The translations under genes were made by a program, and so were the position numbers. From positions 1 to 5,606 of the forward strand of contig JACZRM010000130.1 of assembly GCA_022576105.1 (NCBI GenBank): a stretch of 5,606 bases of DNA, read 5' to 3'. This DNA is from Chloroflexota bacterium. Its GTDB lineage: Bacteria; Chloroflexota; Dehalococcoidia; UBA3495. Every line of letters begins with the position of its first letter. Positions within the stretch are counted from its first letter, which is position 1. Below, piece by piece: positions 1 to 5,606 of the stretch. Below the pieces are notes generated by a model. The model had not been told where the DNA came from and made no database searches. It was given only the letters and a program-made list of their open reading frames with translations.

Positions 1-18
1 CCCCTTATTCCCCTATCT

Positions 19-34
19 GTCACCAGGCGGTGAC
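19..34. repeat. perfect 6-bp inverted repeat, possible operator
   Basis: GTCACC, a 4-base spacer (AGGC) and GGTGAC form a perfect dyad. It lies about 70 bases upstream of the preferred start of the small plus-strand gene at 106. No T-run follows, so it does not look like an intrinsic terminator for a gene to the left. A binding site for a dimeric regulator is one reading, but a 6-bp dyad can arise by chance and no clear -35/-10 pair sits beside it. Confidence 0.3.
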
Positions 35-92
35 CGATCAAACCCCCGGCGGCTACCAACATGAGCGTTAATAGATACCAGAAATCGGCGTC

Positions 93-98
93 AGGAGG
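93..98 (+). promoter_or_regulatory. ribosome binding site that decides the start at 106
   Basis: A full AGGAGG lies 7 bases before the ATG at 106. The upstream in-frame ATG at 61 has no comparable purine-rich sequence before it (it is preceded by CGGCGGCTACCAAC), so the inner ATG is the better start. Confidence 0.65.
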
Positions 99-105
99 TC
101 GTGCA

Positions 106-345
106 ATGCGAGAACTAGTAGCGATTCTAGAGCGGCAATTGAGCCAGCTTGAGGCTGAAAAGGGTTTAATTGAGGGTGCCATTCTGGAGATAAACAGGCG
201 GCTTGCAGTGCTGGATGAGGTGGAGGGGTGGAACATGTTGACCGAGCCGAACGATGCCGCCGATTACACAATAACCGACCAGATGGAGTTTAACTCCGAA
301 GAATGTATTGAATGGGTTAGGGAGCCCACTTATTCTGCCCAATAA
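106..345 (+). CDS. small coiled-coil protein of unknown function (79 aa)
   Basis: I do not recognise this protein. With the start at 106, chosen for the AGGAGG 7 bases upstream, it is 79 residues. An in-frame ATG at 61 would add 15 residues but has no ribosome binding site. Residues about 2-40 are a charged, Leu/Ile-rich helix with heptad-like spacing (L4, I7, L12, L15, L21, I25), probably a coiled coil that dimerises. Residues 41-79 are acidic and contain W42, W70 and a single Cys (C67). There is no signal peptide or membrane segment, so it is likely cytoplasmic. It is the only plausible plus-strand gene here and converges on the response regulator, with 77 bases between the two stop codons. 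The strong ribosome binding site and the coherent helix support a real gene, but a chance frame cannot be excluded. Confidence 0.6.
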   Translation: MRELVAILERQLSQLEAEKGLIEGAILEINRRLAVLDEVEGWNMLTEPNDAADYTITDQMEFNSEECIEWVREPTYSAQ

Positions 346-422
346 GTGACTTTAACCTGATATCGTTACTGCGGCAAGGATTTATTGGTGGCCGGTCTAG
401 TCGTTAGGGGGGTGGAATTGGT

Positions 423-1127
423 TTAGCTGCTGGCCAATTGGACAGTCATGGCGAACCCGTAGCCCACGTTGCGCTCGGTAAATATATACTTGGGAGCGGC
501 GGGGTCTTCCTTTAACTTGTTACGCAAGTGCTTAATATGCACTTTCAGGTAGGTCTCCTCTAAGTGTTTCCGACCCCAGACTAGGCCCAGGAGAGTCCGG
601 CTAGGCACGATTTTGCCAGGACTTTTTATCAATTGACAAAGTAATCGGTACTCCGTAGGGGTCAGGTTCACGCAGCGCTTTCCCAGAGTCACTTTGGCCG
701 TACCAAAGTCGATTCTCAATTCACCGTACTCAAGGGTCTTGCCTTCAAACAAGGATAGCGTCGGGTTAGACCGCCTCAAGACTGCTTTTAGCCTAGCGAT
801 CAATACCATAGGGCTCGGCGGCTTGATAATGTAATCGTCAGCGCCAGAATACAGTCCTTGTACGATGTCGGCTTCCCCATCTCGCTCGGTCAGAAAAATT
901 ATCGGCACATCAGAAAACCGGCATATCTCCCTACAGACCCTGAAACCATCTAGGTCCGGCAGGTCTACTTCCAGCACAACCAGGTCGGGCTCTTCCGAGG
1001 CTACAGCATCTATGCCAGCATCACCGCTGGAAGCCGACAGGGTGGCCGCCTCAGGCCAAGCCATGCCAACAGTTACCTCCACCAGTTCGACCGCCTCGGG
1101 GTTGTTGTCAATAACCAGCAGCTTCAT
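423..1127 (-). CDS. OmpR/PhoB-family response regulator with Glu at the phospho-acceptor site
   Basis: A 234-residue two-domain transcription factor of normal length for the family. The receiver domain spans about residues 1-118 and the OmpR-type winged helix about 128-227, with a probable recognition helix near 190-205 and the wing ending in the usual VGYGF (221-225). Switch residues T80 and K102 are kept, as is GADDY (95-99). The acidic pocket is altered: the usual Asp-Asp pair is D7-N8, and the acceptor in the VVLxxxLP strand is E53 (codon 971-969, GAA), with Asp at 55. In NtrC and OmpR an Asp-to-Glu change at the acceptor gives partly constitutive activity, so this protein may bind DNA without a kinase; that is inference. 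No sensor kinase is encoded nearby, making it an orphan here. The ATG at 1127 is preceded by AGGACAGG as a ribosome binding site. Its targets are unknown; nothing ties it to the operon upstream except position. Confidence 0.96.
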   Translation of the reverse strand: MKLLVIDNNPEAVELVEVTVGMAWPEAATLSASSGDAGIDAVASEEPDLVVLEVDLPDLDGFRVCREICRFSDVPIIFLTERDGEADIVQGLYSGADDYIIKPPSPMVLIARLKAVLRRSNPTLSLFEGKTLEYGELRIDFGTAKVTLGKRCVNLTPTEYRLLCQLIKSPGKIVPSRTLLGLVWGRKHLEETYLKVHIKHLRNKLKEDPAAPKYIFTERNVGYGFAMTVQLASS

Positions 1128-1201
1128 GTTACCTGTCCTGAATACTGCTCTTGAGGAGCCCGGTAAAGTGTCTCTGTCTCACTCACCAGGACTAGAGGGG
1201 A

Positions 1202-1230
1202 GGGATAGCAGGGTTCCACTCCTATGTCCA
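1202..1230 (-). promoter_or_regulatory. weak candidate promoter for the response regulator
   Basis: Within the 138-base non-coding stretch between the GMC fragment and the response regulator, the minus strand carries TGGACA (1230-1225), a 17-base spacer and TATCCC (1207-1202). The -35 matches consensus at 5 of 6 positions and the -10 at only 3 of 6. The 10-base near-palindrome GGGACTTCCC at 1241-1250 lies just upstream and could be an operator. Nothing else stands out in the stretch. The regulator could also be read through from the operon. Confidence 0.2.
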
Positions 1231-1265
1231 TTAAAGCACGGGGAAGTCCCACTGACGGTGAAATG

Positions 1266-1583
1266 CTAGTCCCAAAGGGTGAAAGGAGCGAAGAGACTTC
1301 TGTCCAATTGTAGTGCATCAGGGAAAAACGTTGACGTGGCTGTGTACTGCCAGTTGTGTTGGCTATGCCGGAGGGCAATTGGATGGCCCCCGAGGGTTCT
1401 GAGGGAAGGGGGAGCGGCTCCCGTATTGAAGCCGTACTTTATCTCGTCGGGAATGTGTTCAAAAACGGGGTAGTCGGGGCCTGCTTCTAAAAGCAAAACT
1501 GAGCAAGCCGGGTCCTCTGACAATCGGGTAGCGAGGACGGCACCAGCGGAACCTGCTCCGATTACGACAACGTCATATTTCAT
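1266..1583 (-). pseudogene. GMC-family FAD oxidoreductase, N-terminal fragment
   Basis: The open frame is 105 codons, while glucose-methanol-choline oxidoreductases (choline dehydrogenase type) are usually 500-560 residues. Residues 1-35 are a textbook FAD-binding Rossmann start: strand VVVIG, GAGSAG at 9-14, and E33 at the end of the second strand for the adenosine ribose. Family-like sequence continues through GGHPIAL (65-71) and HNWQYTA (76-82). It then stops resembling the family near residue 84 (about position 1330). The expected next block, with the VPRGK and GGSSAIN signature, is absent in all three minus-strand frames down to the response regulator. About 20 unrelated codons lead to the stop. 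The substrate domain and catalytic His/Asn are missing, so no enzyme can be made. It starts 40 bases after the upstream MmgE/PrpD stop, with GGGAG as a ribosome binding site, and was probably the last gene of the operon before a deletion or rearrangement. Confidence 0.85.
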
Positions 1584-1623
1584 AGCTTCTCCCGCCGGTG
1601 CAGTATTCTAGGTCCTCATTCCC

Positions 1624-3009
1624 TTACTCCACCGGCAAATCACTTAGCTTTGCCTCTGGAAGCTCTAGTCCGGCCATTATCTCGGCTACATTGCTCACAT
1701 TATCCAGCCCTTTCAGTTCCTGGCCGAGTTCTTTGGCCTTGGCTTCCCCAGCCCGGAGCCCCACCAGGTAGAAGAATTTGGTGTCCAGTTCCTCCTCAGT
1801 CATCCGCCGCCAGATGCTTTGCTTTTGGAGCGTCCTGCCATCTTTCACCCGAACCGTGACCTCCGCACGGTACCGCTCGTCTCCCGACCTAGGCCAATCT
1901 GGAATAGCCTGGATTTCTATGCGTTCCCGGAGCGACAGCACCTCAGGACTCTTGAAGTAACTCTCCAGGTGCGCCTCTCGGAATCCTATCCCCCCATATA
2001 CCGCAGCCAAGGCGAGCACATCTTTTCCATAGATGGTGGGGTGGGGCACGGTAGTGATGGTATTGAACCCGCCGGGACCAATTTCAACCAGGATTTCCGC
2101 GATGTCATCGGCCTTCAAGCCGTTCTCGGCTAGGAGTTCCATCAGGGCCAATCTAGCTCCTTGATTGGGGCCTCCCGCGCTGGCCGGCTTAAAACGCGTC
2201 CCGGCAATGCTATATCGCTCACCGAGGCCGTCCAGAAACTCAGGACCGGGCTCCTCCACACCCAGCCGGCTGTGGAAAAACCCCTGGGGGCCGTCAAATA
2301 TGTCCCGGGGCGCGTCCCATCCCGCCTTGGCCATGAGCGCCGCCGCCACCCCGTTCCGAGCACCAACCCCTCCCCGCATAAAAGACTTGACCATGTGCTC
2401 GGTTTCGCGATCTATAGGCGGGGTGATGTCGCAGACCATGGTGGCCGCCAGGCTCAGTGCCACCTCCATGCGGTCTGCGTCTAGACCCAGGGATATTCCG
2501 GCCGCAACCGCGGATCCCATGGTGTGCCCCAGGTCGATGGGGCCCGATTCCGCTCTACCTTCTTCCTGGGCCCGGGCCTGCACCGCATAAATTCTGTAGG
2601 ACATCTCGTGGCCCAGCGCCACCGCCCGCACCACCTCCTGTCCCGAAGCCGAGGCAAACTGGCCCGAAGTCAACGCGGCGGCTATGATGGCCGGCAAAGT
2701 CCGGGGCTGGCCGGTGTCGTCGGTGCAATCTATCTCATCGCCATGACCGATGGTGCCATTGACCAGGGCCGCATTCAGCACCGAGGTCCGCAACGGGAAA
2801 CCCACCATGGTGCAGTCTGGTGGGCCACCAACCAGCCTGACAAAGTCGACGATGCGGTGCGCCGATGGTATCAGGGAGCAAGCCAGATTGCACCCGGTAT
2901 CGTCGTACAGGGCCAGGGCAGTCGTGTGTCGCACAGCGGCGGGTATGTCCTCGTAGCTGGTAGAGTCGACCCAGTTGAGCCAATTTTTTGTCGCGTTGGT
3001 CGCTAACAT
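1624..3009 (-). CDS. MmgE/PrpD-family protein, divergent (461 aa)
   Basis: Full-length member of the MmgE/PrpD superfamily, which includes 2-methylcitrate dehydratase, cis-aconitate decarboxylase (IRG1) and epimerases. These are cytosolic homodimers with an all-helical N-terminal domain and a C-terminal alpha/beta domain. Visible landmarks are NG at 84-85, H89, D94, T96, K208 ahead of ARNGVAAAL (217-225), DGPQGFF (239-245), and FKPA (273-276) at the domain junction. Several usual active-site positions differ by my hand alignment: the first Asp of the LDxDD motif is E92, the last is C95, the His before the conserved Pro is Q101, and the second-helix His is not in register. It may therefore use another substrate, catalyse another reaction, or be a partner subunit of its neighbour. 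Start ATG 3009 has AGGAGG 9 bases upstream (3024-3019). It follows the other MmgE/PrpD gene by 98 bases. The exact reaction cannot be assigned. Confidence 0.94.
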   Translation of the reverse strand: MLATNATKNWLNWVDSTSYEDIPAAVRHTTALALYDDTGCNLACSLIPSAHRIVDFVRLVGGPPDCTMVGFPLRTSVLNAALVNGTIGHGDEIDCTDDTGQPRTLPAIIAAALTSGQFASASGQEVVRAVALGHEMSYRIYAVQARAQEEGRAESGPIDLGHTMGSAVAAGISLGLDADRMEVALSLAATMVCDITPPIDRETEHMVKSFMRGGVGARNGVAAALMAKAGWDAPRDIFDGPQGFFHSRLGVEEPGPEFLDGLGERYSIAGTRFKPASAGGPNQGARLALMELLAENGLKADDIAEILVEIGPGGFNTITTVPHPTIYGKDVLALAAVYGGIGFREAHLESYFKSPEVLSLRERIEIQAIPDWPRSGDERYRAEVTVRVKDGRTLQKQSIWRRMTEEELDTKFFYLVGLRAGEAKAKELGQELKGLDNVSNVAEIMAGLELPEAKLSDLPVE

Positions 3010-3107
3010 GACACACCACCTCCTGAAAGTTGAATGCGAATTAGCCGCAGGTCCCAGTAGCCCTGGACAATCACCCCCAGCGGCAACTGTAGAAATTGGC
3101 CAGGCAG

Positions 3108-4463
3108 CTACACCTTTAGTAAACTCATAACCTCGCCGATGTCATCCACCTCCTCCAAGTTCCACAACCGGTCCAGTAATGTGCTTATCTGACGCTCGCT
3201 CAGCAGCCCTTGTGCCAGGGAACGGAACTTGGCCTCAATCTCTTCATCGGTCATGGGGTTTTCGAAGTGGCCCCGGTGGTGAAGAACCCGCTCCCGGTAC
3301 CGCTTGCCCGATGTGGTAATCACCTCCACTGTATTCATATCCGACTCGGGATAGGCGTTGCTGGCTTCCTCGGTCACCTCCACGGTGATCTTTGCCATTA
3401 ACCCCAGGGTCTTGGGGTCCCGGAAGTGCTCTGGAAAGTAGTGATACACCTGGGGAGGACCGTGGCGCAGCGCCGTGGCCACACTGTAGGGCATACTATG
3501 ATCGGCGTCCTCCCGGGTCTGGGGGTCCCACTTTTCCGGATCTCCCGACATTATCGACTTAAAGGTCTCCACGTGAATCTCCTGAATATCATCGATGTCG
3601 TCTATCTTAGGGCGTATCCGAAGGGCCGCCTCCACCGCGGTCTGGGCCACGGAGCCCAGGGGGAAGCGCTTGAAGCTAGACTCTAGGATCCGGAAAGGTC
3701 GGCCATCACCTCCAAAAGGCTGCAGCTCTATGGGACCGGTCAGGGCGTTGTAGAGACCCCCGGGCCCTTCAAAGACCGGGTCAGGACCGGTCATCCCTTT
3801 GGAGGCCAGCATGGCGGCGAAAACCCCGTTGCGGGCGGCGTTAGGCGCTGCCACCCCCTTCCAGTGGGAGACTGCCCCAATGCGGGCCTGGTAGAGGCCG
3901 CTGTTGGGAGTCACACTCAGGTTGATGGTTTGGGCTATCTCCTCCTGACTCAGGCCGAAGGCCTTGGCCGCCGCTATGCCGGAGGCGATTACGCCGAAGA
4001 CGGTGCCGTCCCATCCCTTGGTGCGCAAGTCGGCGTCGATGTTGTCCGGGAAATGGGTATTGACCTCGTAGGCCAGGACAATGGCGGTAATTACCCTTTT
4101 ACCACTGCCGTGAACCACCTCAGCCGGGGAAAGGACGGCGGGGATGTCGTCGCTGTGGTGGCCGCCACCCTGCTTGGATCGAACCACATCGTTGTAGTCC
4201 AAATAGCGGATCATGACCCCATTGGCGAAGGTGGCCAGGTCAGGGGTGGTCTGCTGTCCGCTGCCGATGACGGTGGCAGGATGGGCACAGGTGACGTCGG
4301 CCATGGCCCGGGCGATCTTGCTGGTCTCGCTGGAGTATCCACCGAGCGCGCATCCCAGGGTGTCAATGATTACTCGTTTTGTCTTATCCACCACCTCCGT
4401 AGGGAGGTCGGAATACCTCAAGGATTTGGCGTAGGAGCTCAAGTATTCGGTGGTCTTGTCCAT
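3108..4463 (-). CDS. MmgE/PrpD-family protein, 2-methylcitrate dehydratase-like (451 aa)
   Basis: This paralogue is the more canonical of the pair. Numbered from the ATG at 4463, it keeps NG (81-82), RYLDYND (86-92, like the RWLDFND of bacterial PrpD), HHSDD (102-106, matching PrpD HPSDN), the RTKGWDGTVFG block (147-157), SHWKG (199-203) with the conserved Lys, EGPGGL (232-237), the FKRFP domain junction (264-268) and ADHSMPY (320-326). These are the catalytic and structural landmarks of PrpD-type dehydratases, so a dehydratase on a hydroxy-tricarboxylate or similar acid is plausible. No other methylcitrate-cycle gene (prpB, prpC) is in the window, so I do not name it prpD. A GTG two codons earlier (4469) is a poor start because it overlaps the Shine-Dalgarno sequence. 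It lies between the CMD-like pair and the divergent MmgE/PrpD gene and was probably co-transcribed with both. Confidence 0.95.
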   Translation of the reverse strand: MDKTTEYLSSYAKSLRYSDLPTEVVDKTKRVIIDTLGCALGGYSSETSKIARAMADVTCAHPATVIGSGQQTTPDLATFANGVMIRYLDYNDVVRSKQGGGHHSDDIPAVLSPAEVVHGSGKRVITAIVLAYEVNTHFPDNIDADLRTKGWDGTVFGVIASGIAAAKAFGLSQEEIAQTINLSVTPNSGLYQARIGAVSHWKGVAAPNAARNGVFAAMLASKGMTGPDPVFEGPGGLYNALTGPIELQPFGGDGRPFRILESSFKRFPLGSVAQTAVEAALRIRPKIDDIDDIQEIHVETFKSIMSGDPEKWDPQTREDADHSMPYSVATALRHGPPQVYHYFPEHFRDPKTLGLMAKITVEVTEEASNAYPESDMNTVEVITTSGKRYRERVLHHRGHFENPMTDEEIEAKFRSLAQGLLSERQISTLLDRLWNLEEVDDIGEVMSLLKV

Positions 4464-4468
4464 CTCCA

Positions 4469-4474
4469 CCTCCT
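4469..4474 (-). promoter_or_regulatory. ribosome binding site that decides the start at 4463
   Basis: On the minus strand AGGAGG is followed by TGGAG and then ATG at 4463, a 5-base spacing. The alternative in-frame GTG start at 4469 shares its first G with this AGGAGG and would have no ribosome binding site of its own. The protein therefore begins Met-Asp-Lys, two residues shorter than the longest open frame. Confidence 0.8.
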
Positions 4475-4545
4475 AAAAGTTGGGTGCCGCTCAATTGACT
4501 GGAAGGTAAATTCTTCATCCCCTCAACTAGGGTTTTCCATCCATA

Positions 4546-4592
4546 TGCGCCATTGCGCAAGAAAATTGGATCCCCTGCTACCCAGGCTGGGT
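4546..4592 (-). other. two short dyads in the gap between the CMD-like and PrpD-like genes
   Basis: The gap from 4464 to 4628 (165 bases) is much longer than the 35- and 40-base gaps elsewhere in the operon. In transcription order it first carries ACCCAG-C-CTGGGT (4592-4580), then, 19 bases on, TGCGC-AATG-GCGCA (4559-4546), which overlaps the 8-base palindrome TTGCGCAA (4560-4553). TTTTC between them follows the first dyad only after about 15 bases, so neither is a convincing intrinsic terminator. They may be an mRNA processing or stabilising structure or an operator for an internal promoter. I see no clear -35/-10 pair. Confidence 0.35.
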
Positions 4593-4628
4593 GCGCTGTT
4601 TTGGTTTGGACGGAGGGGTCAGGAAGAC

Positions 4629-5027
4629 TTATCTCAGTTCCACCACCCGGTCAATGGTTGGGATGTCGGGTCGGAAGGTGGCACGCCAGGCTTCCAGCCC
4701 GACCACCTTGCGGATACCGATCCAACCCCCCACCAGATTGAGGGCTTCCATAATTTCCTCTGGCGTGGCCCCAGCCTTGTGCGCCGCGTGCATGTGAATT
4801 TGCATGTGGGAAACCATGTCACCTGATGCCACGCAAGCTACTATGATGAGCAACTCCTTGGTCTTGCGGTCAATGAGTCCTTCTTTGAGGTAGTTAGCCT
4901 CCGTATTGTCGTTATGGCGCTTCAGGGCCTCCGCACCTCCCAGCGCACCGACAAAGTCGTGCAATCCGTACCGGAACCCTCGCAACGCCGTGGTCCTTTC
5001 TAGCTCTCGATCCAAATCGGTAGACAT
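4629..5027 (-). CDS. CMD/AhpD-fold protein, second of a tandem pair (132 aa)
   Basis: Small all-helical protein of the carboxymuconolactone decarboxylase (CMD) family, of typical length. The core runs from KTKELL (55-60, with the usual Glu at 58) through the helix VSHMQIHMHAA (72-82) to KAGATPEEI (84-92). In the AhpD peroxidase branch this helix holds CxxCxxxH. Here the final His (H78) is kept but both Cys positions are not Cys (M71 and S73/H74), so thiol peroxidase activity is unlikely and a PcaC-like or unknown acid/base reaction is more likely. The single Cys is C65. The family forms oligomers, often trimers or hexamers. It lies 35 bases after a close paralogue, about 73% identical by hand count, and the last 23 residues are identical. 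ATG 5027 has AAGGGGG 6 bases upstream, a weaker site than that of the first copy. Confidence 0.9.
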   Translation of the reverse strand: MSTDLDRELERTTALRGFRYGLHDFVGALGGAEALKRHNDNTEANYLKEGLIDRKTKELLIIVACVASGDMVSHMQIHMHAAHKAGATPEEIMEALNLVGGWIGIRKVVGLEAWRATFRPDIPTIDRVVELR

Positions 5028-5062
5028 AGTAGACCCCCTTTATTCCGCTTATCCGAATCCAG

Positions 5063-5461
5063 TTACCTCAACTCCACCACCCGGTCAATGGTCGGGATGT
5101 CGGGACGAAAGGTGGCGCGCCAGGCCTCCAGTCCCTTCGTCTTATGCACGGACCCAGTCCATCCGCCGACCAGGTTCAACACCTCCATGATCTCCTCGGG
5201 AGTGGCTCCAGCCTTGTTGGCCGCATGCATATGTATTTGGAGATGGGAAACCAGGTCACCGATGCCGACACAGGCCACCATAATCAGCAGCTCTTTGGTC
5301 TTTCGGTCCAGCAGAGACTCGTTGACATAGGTGGCCTCCACATGGTCGTTGACCTCCTTGAGAGCATTCACATCTAGTTCGGCGAGAAAATCGTGCAATC
5401 CATAGCGGAAACCCCGTAGCCTGGTTACTCGCTCCAACTCTTCTTCTTTGTCAATGGTCAT
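5063..5461 (-). CDS. CMD/AhpD-fold protein, first of a tandem pair (132 aa)
   Basis: First gene of the apparent operon and a CMD-family protein with the same layout as its downstream copy: an N-terminal LRGFRYGLHDF block (15-25), Glu at 57 in KTKELL, VSHLQIHMHAA (71-81) with H73 and H77, KAGATPEEI (83-91), and an Arg-rich C-terminus. No Cys lies in the motif helix; the only Cys is C64. It differs from its partner mainly around residues 27-50 (one-residue gap) and 102-109 (one extra residue), while both ends are strongly conserved. This suggests an oligomer of both proteins, or two enzymes with shifted specificity. AGGAGG (5475-5470) lies 8 bases upstream of ATG 5461, an excellent site. Linkage to two MmgE/PrpD genes points to organic-acid metabolism rather than peroxide defence. 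Confidence 0.91.
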   Translation of the reverse strand: MTIDKEEELERVTRLRGFRYGLHDFLAELDVNALKEVNDHVEATYVNESLLDRKTKELLIMVACVGIGDLVSHLQIHMHAANKAGATPEEIMEVLNLVGGWTGSVHKTKGLEAWRATFRPDIPTIDRVVELR

Positions 5462-5515
5462 AGGTTGAACCTCCTAATCCTCGATTAATGGCAGTTCATG
5501 ACAACCAATGGCGGT

Positions 5516-5544
5516 AGTGTAGACCGATTGACTAGGGGACGCAA
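5516..5544 (-). promoter_or_regulatory. candidate sigma-70-type promoter of the operon
   Basis: On the minus strand TTGCGT (5544-5539), a 17-base spacer and TACACT (5521-5516) lie upstream of the first CMD-like gene. This predicts a transcript start near 5509 and a leader of about 45 bases. The -35 matches consensus at 3 of 6 positions and the -10 at 4 of 6. The rest of 5462-5606 has only the AGGAGG at 5470-5475, a GATACGATAC direct repeat (5549-5558) and a loose TGACT/AGTCA dyad near the right edge. No gene is seen there. Confidence 0.35.
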
Positions 5545-5606
5545 CCTGATACGATACGGGTGATTAGTCGACCGGATATAGTACAGTGACTGCATGTTGA
5601 GTCATG

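Noticed and set aside
19..34. The GTCACC/GGTGAC dyad as an intrinsic terminator
   Set aside because: The stem is only 6 bp and no T-run follows on either strand, so I listed it only as a possible operator.
346..422. A bidirectional terminator between the convergent genes
   Set aside because: Only a weak AGTGAC/GTTACT pairing with one G-T wobble and a 14-base loop is visible, and neither side ends in a T-run.
865..1269. A 134-codon plus-strand frame
   Set aside because: Most of it is the complement of the response regulator receiver domain. The translation is Ser/Thr/Arg-rich without domain features.
1124..1378. An 84-codon minus-strand frame that runs through the GMC junction
   Set aside because: I checked whether it continues the GMC protein by frameshift. 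It lacks the VPRGK and GGSSAIN blocks expected there, so the GMC gene is truncated rather than merely frameshifted at this point.
2165..3006. Several 76-160-codon plus-strand frames opposite the divergent MmgE/PrpD gene
   Set aside because: They are Pro/Arg/Ser-rich antisense shadows of a well-supported family gene, and no protein family is recognisable in them.
3864..4826. A 320-codon plus-strand open frame
   Set aside because: It lies antisense across the strongly supported PrpD-like gene, the gap and part of a CMD-like gene. Its translation is a low-complexity Gly/Val/His-rich string with no family resemblance, as expected for the complement of a GC-rich gene.
4629..5461. AhpD-type alkylhydroperoxidase function for the CMD pair
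   Set aside because: The CxxC redox pair required for AhpD activity is absent from both proteins, and no ahpC or other peroxide-defence gene is adjacent.

Overview
The window looks like a bacterial chromosomal segment of moderate GC content. It probably comes from an uncultured Chloroflexota lineage (SAR202 or Dehalococcoidia-like). That guess rests only on the gene families: MmgE/PrpD paralogues, cysteine-less carboxymuconolactone decarboxylase (CMD)-like proteins and a GMC oxidoreductase whose N-terminus reads like proteins I associate with that group. No marker gene or RNA gene is present to confirm it. Nearly all coding content is on the minus strand.

Right to left (the direction of transcription), positions 5461 to about 1266 form an apparent catabolic operon. 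Two tandem 132-residue CMD-like proteins (5461-5063 and 5027-4629) are followed by two adjacent but divergent MmgE/PrpD-family proteins (4463-3108 and 3009-1624). The operon ends in the N-terminal stub of a GMC-family flavin oxidoreductase (1583-1266), which is a pseudogene. The intact genes have good purine-rich ribosome binding sites, and a possible sigma-70-type promoter lies upstream of the first CMD gene at 5516-5544. The gene set suggests turnover of a carboxylated, hydroxylated or lactone-type organic acid: a dehydratase, isomerase or decarboxylase step, a CMD-like step and, ancestrally, an FAD-dependent alcohol oxidation. The substrate cannot be read from the sequence.

The left part (1-1127) is unrelated to the operon. 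It holds a minus-strand OmpR/PhoB-type response regulator (1127-423) with no sensor kinase beside it. Its receiver has Glu where the phospho-accepting Asp should be. Convergent with it is a small plus-strand gene (106-345) encoding a probable coiled-coil protein of unknown function, with a perfect inverted repeat (19-34) upstream.

The most notable points are the Asp-to-Glu receiver, the pairing of a near-canonical PrpD with a paralogue that has lost several active-site positions, the CMD pair without a CxxC motif, and the decapitated GMC gene at the operon's 3' end. I see no CRISPR array, tRNA, rRNA, transposase or phage gene.
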